A stretch of 64,000 bases of DNA from Actinernus sp. WN-2022 (Eukaryota; Cnidaria; Anthozoa; Actiniaria; Actinernidae): assembly GCA_030867875.1 (NCBI GenBank), contig JAOWCC010000577.1:85789740-85853739 (forward strand). The letters run 5' to 3'. Below are positions 52,055-63,492 of this stretch, piece by piece (the stretch's first letter is position 1; each line of letters starts with the position of its first letter). The position numbers were made by a program, and so were the translations under genes. The notes beneath the pieces are model-generated. The model saw nothing but the letters and a program-made list of their open reading frames with translations, was not told the origin of the DNA and did not search any database.

Positions 52055-52660
52055 ACTTACACTCTGCTCCCTATGAGGTTTCGTGTTCACTATAAAGTTC
52101 TGTTAATTGCCTATAAAGCAATAGGCCCTTTGCAGCTTACAAATCACGTGGTTGTACTGGAGAGCAAAAAATATCTGACTTCCGTTATTTACAGGCCTTG
52201 TACGAGGTCGGTGTTGTTATTAGCAAAACCTTTTTGTAAATGCTATTTTCCACCTCCAATCGATTGCCGATCTTTCTAAAACTGCGTTTTTGAAGATAGC
52301 TTGCTCTCTAGTATTCATGGCAACGCCTTTCCCATGGGGATCACGAGCTCAATTCATTCGTTAATGAAGTATTATATCAGCACGTGACTGTTAGCTGCAA
52401 AGGGCCTATTCACGGATTAGCTCCAGTTTATCTTAGTGAATAACTTAATATTAAGTCCTCTTCTTACAGTCTTACATCATCTAATAGTGTCCCTACCATT
52501 AGAACTAAATCAACTCTTGGTGATAGAGCATTTGTTATTGCGACACCAAAGCTATCATGGAACTCTCTTCCAAAGGAATTACGCCATCTAGAAATCTGTT
52601 GCCGGACTTTTAAACGCCATCTGAAGACGCACATTTTTAGATTAGCATATAACTAGACAT
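52055..52660 (+). pseudogene. Non-LTR RT C-terminal fragment split by a MITE
   Basis: PMRFRVHYKVLLIAYKAI before and HGLAPVYLSE after the MITE at 52123-52407 are consecutive in intact RTs of this type, followed by KLSWNSLPKELRH and CRTFKRHLKTHIFRLAYN. The MITE inserted into a pre-existing RT relic. Confidence 0.85.
52123..52407. repeat. MITE, 285 bp, inserted into the RT fragment
   Basis: Same length and TIRs as 47253-47537, clearly diverged in the middle. The surrounding RT reading frame shows the junction precisely. Confidence 0.92.
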
Positions 52661-53459
52661 TTCATACCTTCTATTGTAAATGCTCTTTTATTGTTATATA
52701 TTTTTAGGAAACGCTATTAGGTTTGTACTCTGATTAGATTTGTATTTTAAGACCGTTTAGTACTAATTTAATGCGCATTTGATCATTTATATGTAATCTG
52801 CGCAATATAAATTAACAAATTATGATTATAAATTATTAAAAGACCGGCGACGCAAGACCAAATCAATAGGTCATCCCAATAAAATGTTTCGTTTACCATC
52901 GCCCTCTGGATCATGATGGCGGGTCGGTCGGGCGGTCAACACAAAAAAAAAAAAACGGCGTTAGGGGATCTGGAACCAAGAACTACTTTTTCCAGTACTA
53001 GTTGTGGATTGACAATTTGAATGAGAAATGCAAGAAACTAATACGTAGAGAGTTCGGAAAAGAGGTGTAGTTTAAAATAGTTTATTCAATCTTTTTTTAA
53101 AAGTTTTTCCAAAAACTTGGGTCGGGAGCAAAAAAAAGTGAAAGGTTTGAGCCCCCCCCCCCCCCCCCCCCCCCCACAAAATGGGTCAGTCGGGCGATGG
53201 TAAACAAAACATTTTAAAGGGATAGCCATAGCAGAAAAAGAAACCATTTTGCAATGCATCGAGACAAACTTTTAAAATGTTGATAAATCTACCACTAGGT
53301 GTAGGAAAAAAACTACTGCATTTACATATGAACTGAATGTTATTGTGGCCGCTGGTCTTTATTTGGGGTCCAGATCGGCGATTAAAATGTTTATGAAACC
53401 AAATTTTGCATCTTTGTTTTATTGCAGAATAATAAAGTTCATTCTTTTCTGATTATAAT
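52661..53459. other. No gene recognised; C tract and repeat arm
   Basis: It includes a ~23-C run at 53153-53175 and, at ~53385-53456, a segment (ATGAAACCAAATTTTGCATC, AATAAAGTTCATT) that recurs inverted at ~58495-58570. Confidence 0.6.
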
Positions 53460-55640
53460 AATAATAATATATATTTATATAGCGCATTCTCCATTGCATG
53501 CCCGAATGCGCTTTACATTGTTGTAAAAATAAAATAAAAATAGAAATCTAATGTACAATATCTAGGATAAATCTAGGGAACTCATTTACAGCTGAAACAA
53601 CTTGTATGTAAAACACTTGTATGTATTAATAAAATGCTAATTTGAATAAATGTGTCTTTAGCTTATATTTAAAAGTCTGAATAGAGTCACTTCTCCTAAT
53701 ATCTACTGGAAGATTGTTCCATAATCTTGCCCTAGCACCATAAGATGTCAGACGGTGAGCCGGTTGCTGAAGCAGCAGCTTCTCAGCCGACCTTAGAGCG
53801 CGTGCCGGAACATATAGCTCTAGCAAGTCACTTAAGTAAGCAGGTGCAACACCATTAACTATCTTATATGTATAAAGTAGAATCTTGAAAGTTATACGCT
53901 GCTCCACTGGGAGCCAGTGCAATTCATAAAGCAGAGGTGTGATATGATCACACTTGCGTGACATCATTATTAGCCTTGCAGCAGAATTAAGCACGTATTG
54001 TAAACGTTGTATGAGATGACCTGGCAGACCATACAATAATCCATTACAGTTATCAATTCTAGATATAACAAAAGCATTAATCAACGTCTTAATAGAGTCA
54101 AAACTTAGGAAACGTCTGATCTTGGCAATGTTCCTAATATGATAGAAGGAGATCTTACAGACCTCCTTAATGTGACTCTCAAGATTCATAGTACTATCAA
54201 ATATAACACCAATGTTCTTCGCTGAGCAGGAGGGAACGACAGGGAAATCCCCCACCTAGGCCTGCACCGACTCTATGGGAGGTTGACAACGACTCTTAGA
54301 GTGTTATTGAGCTTTAGATCAGTGTTGATCAGCATCCAGTGATCAATGTCGCGCACACGTGCCTCCACTCTCACTTGACACTGCTCAAGATCACCAGGGA
54401 CAGACGAACTAAATGCCAGATAGATCTGAGTGTCATCTGCGTACATATGATAGAAAACCCCATGATTACGCATGATATCACCCAGGGGGGCAGTATATAA
54501 GAGGTATAACATCGGACCGAGCACGGATCCTGTGGGATGCCGCAGTTCAAAGGGCGACTGGATGACCGCGACTTCCCAATGCTGACGAACTGCCTCCGTC
54601 CAGATAGATAAGAGCGGAACCAGTTATGCGCGGTGCGCGCCCTCTATTCCAAAACGCTCCTTGAGTCTAGCCAACAGAATACCGTGGTCTACGGTATCAA
54701 ATGCCGCAGACAGATCCAACAATAGCAGGATGACGCATCCGTTCTCGTCGATAGCCCGGAGAATATCGTTTTGAACCGTAATAAGCGCCGATTCGGTGCT
54801 ATGTCCGGCCTTATATGCTGATTGAAAACGTTCCTCAAGGTTGTTAACACTGACGTGATGTTGGACCTGGGAAGCAACCACTCTCTCACAGGATTTCGAA
54901 AGGATGGGTAAGTTCGAAATCGGTCGGTAATTATTGAAGATCTCGTAGTCAAGCGATAACTTCTTAAGTAATGGTCTGAGCAGTGCCTCTTTCATATCTT
55001 CCGTCATAACGCCATGTTCCAAAGAGGTGTTGATAATCCTGCAAATTTCAGGCAGTAACAAGTCCAGACAGCCCTTAAGAAGTGGAGCAGGAACTGGGTC
55101 GAGATCACACGACTTCACACCAGATTGGCCAATAAGCACAGACAGTTCTTCTAGAGTGATTTGACGAAATTCAAGAAATTTAACTGAACATTCGGTACTG
55201 CTCGGCTCAGTACTTTTTACGTGTGAGGCGGGCTCACAGGCGTCAGACCTTTTAGTTGCCAGCCCATTGTGTATCTTCGAGATTTTCTCCGTGAAGAAAT
55301 CGGCAAAATCATTAGCCAATTGTACGTCATTATCACAGGACGGCAGCTTCCTTTCGGCTTTCCGATGCAGCAGCTTGTCAACACTTGAAAAGAGCCCCTT
55401 GGGATTGGCTCGATTGTCTTCAATAAGACTAGAGTAGTATCCCATTTTGGCTTGAAATATGCATCTGTTGACAGCAGTACACTGTTCTCGATAGAGCTCA
55501 CGGTCAATACACAGTTTTGATTTTCTCCAACGATTATCAAGAGTATATTTATTATCAAGAGTATATTTATTTTTCAGTTCCGCCTTCGGAAAGGTATCTT
55601 TTTCGCCATTCAAATGGACTACTTCATGCTAAAAACTGTC
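53460..55640 (-). pseudogene. Non-LTR retrotransposon RT gene (L2/CR1-like), three broken segments
   Basis: Reading down the minus strand: 55613-54624 has the linker (CIDRELYREQCTAVNRCIFQ), KSCDLDPVPAPLLK, NNYRPISNLPILSKSCERVV, STESALITVQNDIL and LLLLDLSAAFDTVDHGILL; 54524-54273 has the palm end (LGPMLYLLYTAPLGDIM, FYHMYADDTQIYLAF); 54255-53626 has the thumb and C-terminus (CSAKNIGVIFDSTMNL, SRIDNCNGLLYGLPGH, HWLPVEQRITFKILLYTYK). Frame breaks lie near 54624-54524 and 54273-54255. A microsatellite-like (ATT)n tail at ~53457-53475 marks the 3' end. Confidence 0.92.
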
Positions 55641-56612
55641 CGGTTTGCCGCGCGGCCAAATGAGCTTCGTGGCGTCACTGTGAGGATTCGTCACAAACAT
55701 GGCGGACTCCAGCGACAAAGTTTCAGAGAAAGCTAAAAATAAGCGAGGAGGTGGAAGATATTGTGGCTGCACACGGTGGCCTTGGTTTTCTTCCCGTATT
55801 TAACTTTATCCTACGCCAAAATACAATGGACATCAGTGAAGTTCTAATATACAGTGTTACTCATTCACAGTTTGATACAACACAACTACAACTGAGAAAT
55901 GACTCACCAAGAACTCGGCGATAACTTTAATACTCCTGTACTGTTATGTAGCCTGGGAAACCAGCCGACTCTTATCGCTCCCCACTCGCGAAAAGCCAGA
56001 ACAGTGAATGGCAAAGAATACAATATAGGGTTTCTCTGGTTTCCTGTAGAAATTGGTTTAAAAGGATCCTGAATGTTCGTGAATGAAAAACGGACGATAA
56101 AACTTGCAAAGAACCCAGAATTTCGAAAGCCGTATAGTCGAACTGAGCCTCAAAAGCTACGCAACTCACTTTGATCAGTTGACAATTTTACAGCCCGTTT
56201 GCAGCCGGCAGTCTTGCACTTTTATCAATCGACATGTTCTTTTTATAGCAGATTATTTCATCCAAAAAATTAGATAGCTTACTTTCCTTGAAGTTTATAT
56301 TATAAAACAAATAACAGATGGTTCTCCTTGTTCTATTACAAAATAATGTACTTTCGAGGTCTTGAAATGCTGCTAAATGTACCCGCGTTCTGCTCGTGGC
56401 AGTCGTGCATCCGCAGTTTTTCAAGACCTCGAGCGTACATAATTATTTTTATAGAACAAGGAGAACCATCTTTTATTTGTTAGTTGCGTTCTACTGTATT
56501 TGTTTTTGTATTGAATAGCGCTGCGCGTGAGTGACGTCACGAAAATTAAGACCTCCCGCATGACTCAGACAAACAAACCACTTTACGCGTAAGAACTTAC
56601 AAGAATTGACCA

Positions 56613-56808
56613 GCACTTCAGTTCGTCGTCTGACTATTCTACCAAAAATGACGGCTTTCCTGCATTATATTCCGAAAGAGAACCTGATGATTGTACTGTC
56701 GAACAGCTTAAACGTTGGCCAAAATACAGAGGATTGAAACAAAGCGACAAACGGCAATCTTATCAAGCGAGGTGCAAAGATGGCGCGAAACACGCTTGGC
56801 ACAAATGA
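56613..56808 (+). pseudogene. SAP-like exon remnant
   Basis: An open stretch ending KHAWHK* contains EPDDCTVEQLKRW then KYRGLKQSDKRQ, the two-helix pattern of a SAP DNA-binding motif (VEQLK..L..RGLK..G.K). A short ATG-led frame at 55699-55800 (MADSSDKVSEKAKNKRGGGR) may be another exon remnant of a transposase-like gene. Both are isolated. Confidence 0.4.
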
Positions 56809-57825
56809 CCCTAAAATCTATCACTTTGCTATATTTTCAAAAGTTTCCAACATAGAAAATTGAATTTTTGTGGGATGATGAAGACCGACGACCTAAACAA
56901 AATCCGATGATTTGATCTACCGTAGACATCTTGATGACGTCACAGTTACGTCATGTATCCATTTATAATAGGTTTCTCGATGTTTTCAATTGCATTCAAC
57001 ATGAGTAAATTTTATATTTTCGATTTCCCATCATGTCGAAAACAAAGAAACCGAAAACCCGAGTTCGATTGGTTAAGAGGGAGAAAAGTTATTAAATTTT
57101 GAATTTTGGCAATTTTCCCGCCAAGATTTGGCGGGAAATATTCAATACAGAACCATTTACAAAATAACTTCTTCATTCATCTTTTAGAGTTTAAAATATT
57201 TGTTTACGACAATCTAGCAATCAAAAGAGTAAATCGGTACCCACAGCCGTATGTTTTTAGAATTTTCGATTTTTGAGAGGAAATACTTTAAAATTCCCAG
57301 TGAAAAAGAGGAAACGTCATCATGACGTCATATATTTTTGAAAACGTCTTTTAAAAATAACTATTCAATAATTTTTCGGGTTTTAAAGAGGAACTGTACT
57401 TACTGTACACTTAATCGCCGCAATATGGTCTTTTTTATGTTTATTCAATTTAGAAAGCATGACTGATGTCAGACCCATGACGTCAGAAATGTGACGTCAC
57501 AGGAAACTTCAGTTCTTAATAACTCAGCAAATATTTATCGTAGAGACTTTAAAATTGCGGCAATCAAAAACACATATTTATGTTGTTGTAATAACATGCT
57601 TTATTTCAAACGTATAGGTAACGCAGAATTTTACCTTAAAAGGAGTCGTTCGTTATGACGTCACACCAACGTCAATAAACAAACGTGTTTGATCCTAAAG
57701 ACGTTATTTCATTTTAATATTAACATACGAAAATTTCGTTAAATTTGACAGCGAATTAAACAAGATGTGCTGGTTTATATATTTTTGGCTCGCTTTTAGT
57801 GATCGATTTTGAGGTAACTTATGCC

Positions 57826-58215
57826 AGGCGTGAAATACAGTGTTTGTATGGGAATCCGATGCCAAATAATTTCCGTAAAATCGAATTTCTGGACTATTCA
57901 CTGCCTGAAAACTTTAGATACCAGGTAAGAGATTAACTGATCAAAATTTGAGGGATGTAGTTATACTGGGAAGCGTGCAATCGTGTTTTCAGTTTCCCAT
58001 ACATTTCGGCTGTTTAAAACAACGAGTCAAAGATATAGAAAACTGAAAACACGATTGCACGCTTCCCAGCACAGCTACATCCCTCAAATTTTGATCAGTT
58101 AATCAGTTTTACCTGGTATCTTAAGTTTGCTGACAGTGAATATTTCAGACACTCGATTTTACGGAAATTATTTGGCATCTGATTCCCATACAAACACTGT
58201 ATTTCGCGCCATGTT
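57826..58215. repeat. Large palindrome (arms ~165 bp)
   Basis: AGGCGTGAAATACAGTGTTT and its near complement at ~58185-58210 enclose TGATCAAAATTTGAGGGATG / CATCCCTCAAATTTTGATCA arms and a ~50 nt centre. Confidence 0.88.
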
Positions 58216-58500
58216 TGTCTGACCCTTGCGGGGGGTCTCGTACCAGACAATCTATTTTTAGAAACTGTGCGCAGCGCTATTGTTTGTGCTTTATTACATT
58301 GTATTTTTTTGTAGAAATGCGTGTCGTCCTACATGATCATATTTAGGAATTGTCACTTGCGAGTCCTCACAGTGACGTCATTGTAATGGCGGATTCGGTT
58401 CCAGGCCCCGGACAGTTTTAAGCATAAAGTAGTCAATTTGAATAGCGAAAATGAGACCTTTCCGAAGGCAGAACTGAAAAATAAATATACTCTTGATAAT

Positions 58501-58857
58501 CAGAAAATAATGAACTTTATTATTCTATAATAAAATAAAGATGCAAAATTTGGTTTCATAAACAGGTAATACTAAAGAATCTCCACTTTGTGTCCAGTTT
58601 TCTCTCTTTCACAGCCGCACACGCTGTCCAGTCCCTTCCGGTACGATTGTAATAATAAAGCTGGTTTGGCCAGCATGACGATATTTCTCGCCAAAGCACT
58701 GACACGTTTAATCCAGATTTGCTTGGTTTTTGGCTTTTCGCCACTCGAAATGGCGTGTGACCCGATAACCAAGCTTTTCTGTGAGCTCGTATAAACTAGA
58801 TGCTTTTTAGCGCAGTCTGGGTCGGTTGTGCATTGGCACCGAAGTGCTCAGTGCCAT
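58501..58857. other. No gene recognised
   Basis: It includes the repeat arm to ~58570. Short frames on both strands lack motifs. Confidence 0.5.
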
Positions 58858-60199
58858 ACCACAGGTACCCCAGGCTCATTATGCGTAAAACGGTTATTTC
58901 CCGGATATTTGAAATTACAGTAAATGTATGGAGTTTTAGCTCGCATGCCCGTTTGCTCTAAAATAAATTTCAATAAATCGTCAAAATATTGTTACCTGTC
59001 TCTTGTGTATTTCTTTCAGTTTCTGTGAAGTTTCAAGCCATGCCGGTGTCACAGCGATTTCGCCCCCCCAGTGAATTCGCCCCCCCGGGGCGAAATCGCT
59101 AGTGAATTCGCCCTCCCCGGGGCGAGATCACTAGTGAATTCGCCCCCCCCTCAGTGAATTCGCCCCCCCTAGGGGGGGCGAAATCGCTAGTGAATTGTAG
59201 TCGTAATTCTTATTGAAATCGCCCCGCCTCAGGTTTTCCTAGTTAGAACTGATCTAATTACCGAATTAACAAGCGCCGTTAGCTCAATTGAAATAGAACA
59301 AAGCACGCGAGTCGGTAACACTCCTTTGTTCGGCAAAGTTCTTTCAAAATAGACGCGAGCATTACGGGTTATAAAAACTTACATACCACGATAATTATTT
59401 CAATTTCATTACGGTTTTCATGCATGTAAAAATCATCAGGCTATTTGGCAGTTGTTTCCAAATACGGGTCTACTCGCTGCAAGCTAAGGTAAGTTTTAAA
59501 ACTTCCCGCCGTTTTAGATCTTAATAATTTAATAGTTCATTAGCTTGTTTATTCAGGAAGTTTTCACGCGAGTCGGTAACACTTTCAAAGTAGGCGGATA
59601 AACGGGGTATCAAAACCTTTAAGTATCCACAATAATTACATCATCAGGCAAGAAATACTAACATCTAATCATTCGAAGATTGACGAAGATTGTATGTTGC
59701 ACTGCTCGCGCGAATGAAAATTGCAGCGTTTACCGTAGCTACCAACACGAATTTTGTCTAAGAAAAGTGAAGCGTGGATTTTAACATAAAATTGAATTGC
59801 ATGCCTTTATACACATTACTGATAGTTTTTTGTATTACTATTCTCCACGTCCAATACATTACAGTAATAAAAAGAAGGAAAACTTGTATTCATAACCTTT
59901 TAAAAGGTTAGAGGGAAGGGGGGGCGAAATCGCTAGAGGGGGGCGAGGAAGGGGGGGCGAATTCACTAGCGATTTCGCCCCCCGGGGGGCGAATTCACGG
60001 GGGGGCGAAATCGCTGGTACACCGGTTCAATATTGAGTGAGTTACAGGAATTTTCCTTCCCTTAGTATAATTATTGGGAAGGTAGCAAACTCTACGCCGA
60101 TCAGCCGTCGATCAGCTGCAGAACATCGTCTCGAATTCCCATAAAAATCCCGTACATCGCCAAAATTCCTTCAAATAACGGTTGCCCAAACACAGGACC
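58858..60199 (+). mobile_element. Half copy of the 19430-type element, interrupted twice
   Basis: It starts CCACAGGTACCCCAGGCTCA as at ~19442 and follows that arm to ~59046, continues after an insertion from 60022 to ~60199 (ATAACGGTTGCCC), and is then cut by another foldback element. Confidence 0.8.
59047..60021. mobile_element. Foldback element with GAATTCGCCCCCC repeats, CCGG target duplication
   Basis: TIRs TGT.NCAGCGATTTCGCCCC; each arm has several alternating GTGAATTCGCCCC and GGGGCGAAATCGCT blocks. CCGG flanks both sides (59043-59046 and 60022-60025), and the uninterrupted host sequence at ~19613-19630 has the matching single site. The interior has no gene. Confidence 0.85.
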
Positions 60200-60811
60200 C
60201 AAGACCTAAGACCTATAAAACTAAGACCTATAAAACTAAGACCTATAAAACTAAGACCTATAAAACTAAGCAAAATTTAATACGGTTTTTACAGGATCAG
60301 TCCATAAATAGGGAGACGGGGATCGAACGAGGAACAGGGAATGGCGACCTTTTATGATTTTTGCCAAGATCTTAAAATAAGTAAAAATTTATATCTAATA
60401 CACGAGCAATAAAGCAATGAACCGAGAGTAGTCTGTCTTTTTGTCGAGGGTCGAGCCCGGGGTTTCCCGTCGAGGGTTAGGGTTTTATGTCGATGGTCCC
60501 CAAAATCAGAACCCGGCCAAAATCATACAATAAATCTAAATCTGTATATATGTGTATATACGGGGTGTCTATAAAACTAAGACCTATAAAACTAACCCCA
60601 AATTTGGGGACAAGTGCAAACTGAGACAGCAGCCCTACCCCTACCCCCTGCTAAATAATGACCCTTGATGTTTTCTCATATTATGTGATGATTAGCAAAT
60701 ACAAGTATTACATGCAATGTGTTTATTTCACCATCTGCTTACAACAACACTGACTTTATGAAAAAAGCTCACTACGGTATTCACTTCGTAGGCTGCTCTA
60801 TGCTGATATAT

Positions 60812-60945
60812 GTAGTTATGATATTGAATCATGTTTGCCGCGTAGCACTAGTAAGTATAAAGAATGTAATATATAAAGTGGTAAGCTGTAGTGCTAAGTG
60901 TGCACGCCCTACGCGGCAAACATGATTCAATATCATAACTACATA
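60812..60945. repeat. Inverted repeat around SINE-flank sequence
   Basis: GTAGTTATGATATTGAATCA at 60814 is inverted at 60927-60946. The interior (AAGTGGTAAGCTGTAGTGCT) is inverted again at ~61114-61150 behind the tRNA-like head, and also appears at ~600-690. Confidence 0.8.
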
Positions 60946-61003
60946 TACATATATAATCGCCGTGACCCCATATAGCGCACCAATGCCCACGATTGCTCTC
61001 ATC

Positions 61004-61160
61004 TGACTTGATAGCTCAGTTGGTAGAGCGCCAGACATGTAACCTGGAGGTCGTTGGGTTCGAGTCCCACTTGGGTCAGAGATTTTTTCTCTTTCCCTCG
61101 TAGGGCGTGCACACTTAGCACTACAGCTTACCACTTTATATATTACATTCTTTATGCTCT
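61004..61160 (+). repeat. tRNA-derived SINE
   Basis: 61004-61079 folds as a 76 nt cloverleaf: D arm AGCTCAGTTGGTAGAGC, anticodon stem CCAGA/CCTGG around CATGTAA, T arm GGGTTCGAGTCCC. It resembles a tRNA-Thr(UGU) with a degenerated position 33. The 3' body (GAGATTTTTTCTCTTTCCCT onward) is shared with 526-660. Confidence 0.8.
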
Positions 61161-61635
61161 ATGCTGACCTCTGCAATTTTTAGATGTAAGTCAAATTCAT
61201 CCACAAGTGTGTTCTTGTCAATGTATTTCAAGAACTGTTCGAGGCTGCTAACTCTCTGCTCAGTGTGCCGAATGGTCGAAAGTCAAAGTAAACATACTCC
61301 AACATTATTGCACACGGAACAACACATGCCGCTTTCAGGTGGACGACATACTTACTTTCGATGTTTCGCAGAATGCGAGCCTCCTTCAAAAACATTCGTT
61401 GATCGTTTTCTTCTTCACTGATCAGCTTTTTCACTACGATCGTTTCGCCATTTGCACGTCGTTTCGCTACAAACACTGAGCCGAACGACCCGCATCCAAT
61501 TGAAGCACCCAGTTCTGTAAGATCACCCCACTCAAATGCTGGGAAACCTTCACCTAAAATCGATTTTAAGTTAGTGGTGCAAGTTTGAGCACTAACAGAG
61601 CCCACTGAAGGTACTGATTGGAATTTGAAGGCCAT
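61158..61635 (-). pseudogene. Protein kinase N-lobe fragment, 5' end of a kinase gene
   Basis: From MAFKFQSVPS at 61635 it reads a Gly-rich loop GASIGCGSFGSVFVAK (~43-58), the ATP-binding Lys region ETIVVKKLISEEE, helix C (MFLKEARILRNIES, E in the expected position) and VHLKAACVVPCAIMLEYV toward the hinge. After a frameshift near 61275 the sequence continues as SSLEQFLKYIDKN and DEFDLHLKIAE down to ~61158, where repeat sequence cuts it off. HRD and DFG motifs are absent, so it cannot be an active kinase. It lies inside the foldback element. Confidence 0.82.
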
Positions 61636-61719
61636 ATTTCACTCTATATATTAAACTAACCCATGTTACAGCGAACCGCATGAGGAGCTTAGGGCTGAAA
61701 AAATTAGCATGCTCATCCG

Positions 61720-61910
61720 TTGAGGGTAAATTCGGCAATCCCTTTATGTAGGACGACACGAATTTTTACCAAAAAGACAATAGAATACAACACAATACAA
61801 TTCAATACAACAATAGAACGCAACACAATACAATACAATAGAATACAATTTGGTAGCAATTCGTGTCGTCCTACATGAAAGGATGGCCGTAAATTCAATC
61901 TACCCTCAGC
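61720..61910. repeat. MITE with TTGAGGGTAAATTC termini
   Basis: Ends TGAGGGTAAATTCGGC and its near complement at ~61890-61910; inner arms TGTAGGACGACACGAAT / ATTCGTGTCGTCCTACA enclose a CAATACAATA-rich centre. Confidence 0.85.
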
Positions 61911-62592
61911 CAATTAATTCCTGTAATATAAAACCAAACTCTAACAAGATTTCGTTGAGTTTAATAGGAAGGGCGAGGCGTTACTGGAATGTTAGTGTTG
62001 ACACAAGTTTTCAATAGAAAGAGGCATCATGTTTAATATGTTCTTTTGTGTTTAGTGGTAGGGCTGCTGCATGCTTTTGAGTGCTATGAAGCTAAGAGAA
62101 GCTTTAAAAAACCTAACCTTTATTTTGCTGCTATGTTTCCTATTCTCTTTCCTCGTTGAAAACATAATAATATTCTCTTTCTGGGTAGGAATAAACGTAC
62201 AGTGTATTGTATCTTTCAAACGATAGATAATACATGCACAACTTGAACTTTATTGTAGTTGGCCGTGACCAAACGTAACTTGTTTTCTTCCATTTTTCTT
62301 CGCAGTGTTAGCTTCATACTTACTTAAAAATCCAAAATTAAGTATGCAGATTGAGTGGTGGATGCATCCTGGTTACATGATCCCCGTCTCCTTATTTATG
62401 GACTGAGCCTGTTAAAACCGTATTAAATTTTGCTAAGTTCACGGTAAACACACAAGTTTTATAGGTCTTAGTTTTATAGGTCTTAGTTTTATAGGTCTTA
62501 GTTTTATAGGTCTTAGTTTTATAGGTCTTAGGTCTTGGGTCTTGGGTCTTGGGTCTTAGGTCTTAGGTCTTAGGTCTTTGTTTTATAGACAC

Positions 62593-63077
62593 TCCATACC
62601 TGTGGCCATACTGACGAGTTCTAATTCTTATTTAGTATGCAGGATAAGGGATGTAAAATGCGCCCAAATTCTCTGAAACTACGTATAGGCACAGCCAAGA
62701 CACAGGTAAGTTTCATTCATTTTATTACAGTATATTTATCGAAAAACTAGATTTAAAAACTTATAAAGTTAAATTTATATAAACAGAGCTTGGGCTTCCT
62801 GTGGTTTGCCCATAATGCTCTTGGGAAAAAAAGAGCGGGACTATATCCGGGATGTTTAGTTCCCAGGTCGCCATAGGAACTGCACAGAACACTACACCGT
62901 CAAAACAATACGAAAACCCCGACGAAAACTCTCAAAATTCACTCTGAAAAGCTATATTCACCGAAATATTGTTTCTGATTAATGAATCTCGAGGCTTGGA
63001 ATGCCTTAAACTGGAACTAGAGTGTACATTTAACCTGAAATACAGCTGAGAACTGTGGAATTTGTTCTAATTATTGG
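62593..63077. other. No gene recognised; possible 5' UTR at the right end
   Basis: Non-repetitive in this window. The last ~100 bp could be the leader of the exon candidate at 63078. Confidence 0.4.
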
Positions 63078-63267
63078 ATGGAAATACGAGGCAACATGAA
63101 CGGGCGCGCGCGGAACTCAAATTCTCGTATGTCACCAATACCTTCGGGTTTAAAGAGGGCAGTTTCTCCACGTTCCCCTCAATCTGCTGGACTTAGCTAT
63201 CCGACTATAAAACAGAGGGGTTACTACTCGGATATTTTGGCGGAAGGTGCAAGAAATGGTATCAAGG
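63078..63267 (+). CDS. Candidate first coding exon of a host gene
   Basis: 63 codons starting MEIRGNMNGRARNSNSRMSP, Ser/Pro/Arg-rich (LKRAVSPRSPQSAG) and ending QRGYYSDILAEGARNGIK at a plausible donor (AAG|GTTAGT at 63268). Base composition rises toward GC here and the region is free of repeats. The rest of the gene would lie beyond the minisatellite or outside the window. Not recognised. Confidence 0.4.
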
Positions 63268-63369
63268 TTAGTGTGTATTTTAATCAATATGTGGGTGGTT
63301 GGGTTGAACTTGAAGTGTAAAATATGTCACTATGACTTATAGTTATAGTATGAGTATGGGCTTTGGTCG

Positions 63370-63492
63370 CATGGTCAGTAGCCTGTACTCCAGGTTCTAA
63401 ATATAGCCAGTACTCCAGATTCTAAATAGCCAGTACTCCAGGTTCTAAATAGCCAGTACTCCAGATTCTAAATAGCCAGTACTCCAGGTATA
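63370..63492 (+). repeat. 23 bp minisatellite (~5 copies)
   Basis: AGCCAGTACTCCAGGTTCTAAAT with alternating GGTT/GATT variants. Confidence 0.92.

Larger units (their letters stand above)
55541..58500. repeat. Inverted structure bracketing an unknown element
   Basis: The RT 5' segment at ~55541-55640 and adjoining ACTGTCCGG and GTCACTGTGAGGA motifs recur inverted at ~58360-58500, and the 3' flank of the RT (~53385-53456) recurs inverted at ~58495-58570. The whole suggests an insertion or inversion event around a TIR element at ~55625-58425. Confidence 0.6.
60200..62592. mobile_element. Foldback element with AAGACCTATAAAACT repeats carrying a kinase fragment
   Basis: Left arm 60200-60325 and right arm ~62375-62592 are inverted and each holds four to six tandem copies of a 15 bp unit (AAGACCTATAAAACT), then TTAATACGGTTTT and a GGGAGACGGGGATC block. 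A second set of element-end-like sequence at ~60553-60595 suggests a nested copy. Inside are a SINE, a MITE and a kinase 5' fragment. Confidence 0.8.

Noticed and set aside
61004..61079. Functional tRNA-Thr gene
   Set aside because: The cloverleaf is followed by a SINE body, position 33 is not T and the anticodon stem has a mismatch; a second truncated copy exists near 540.
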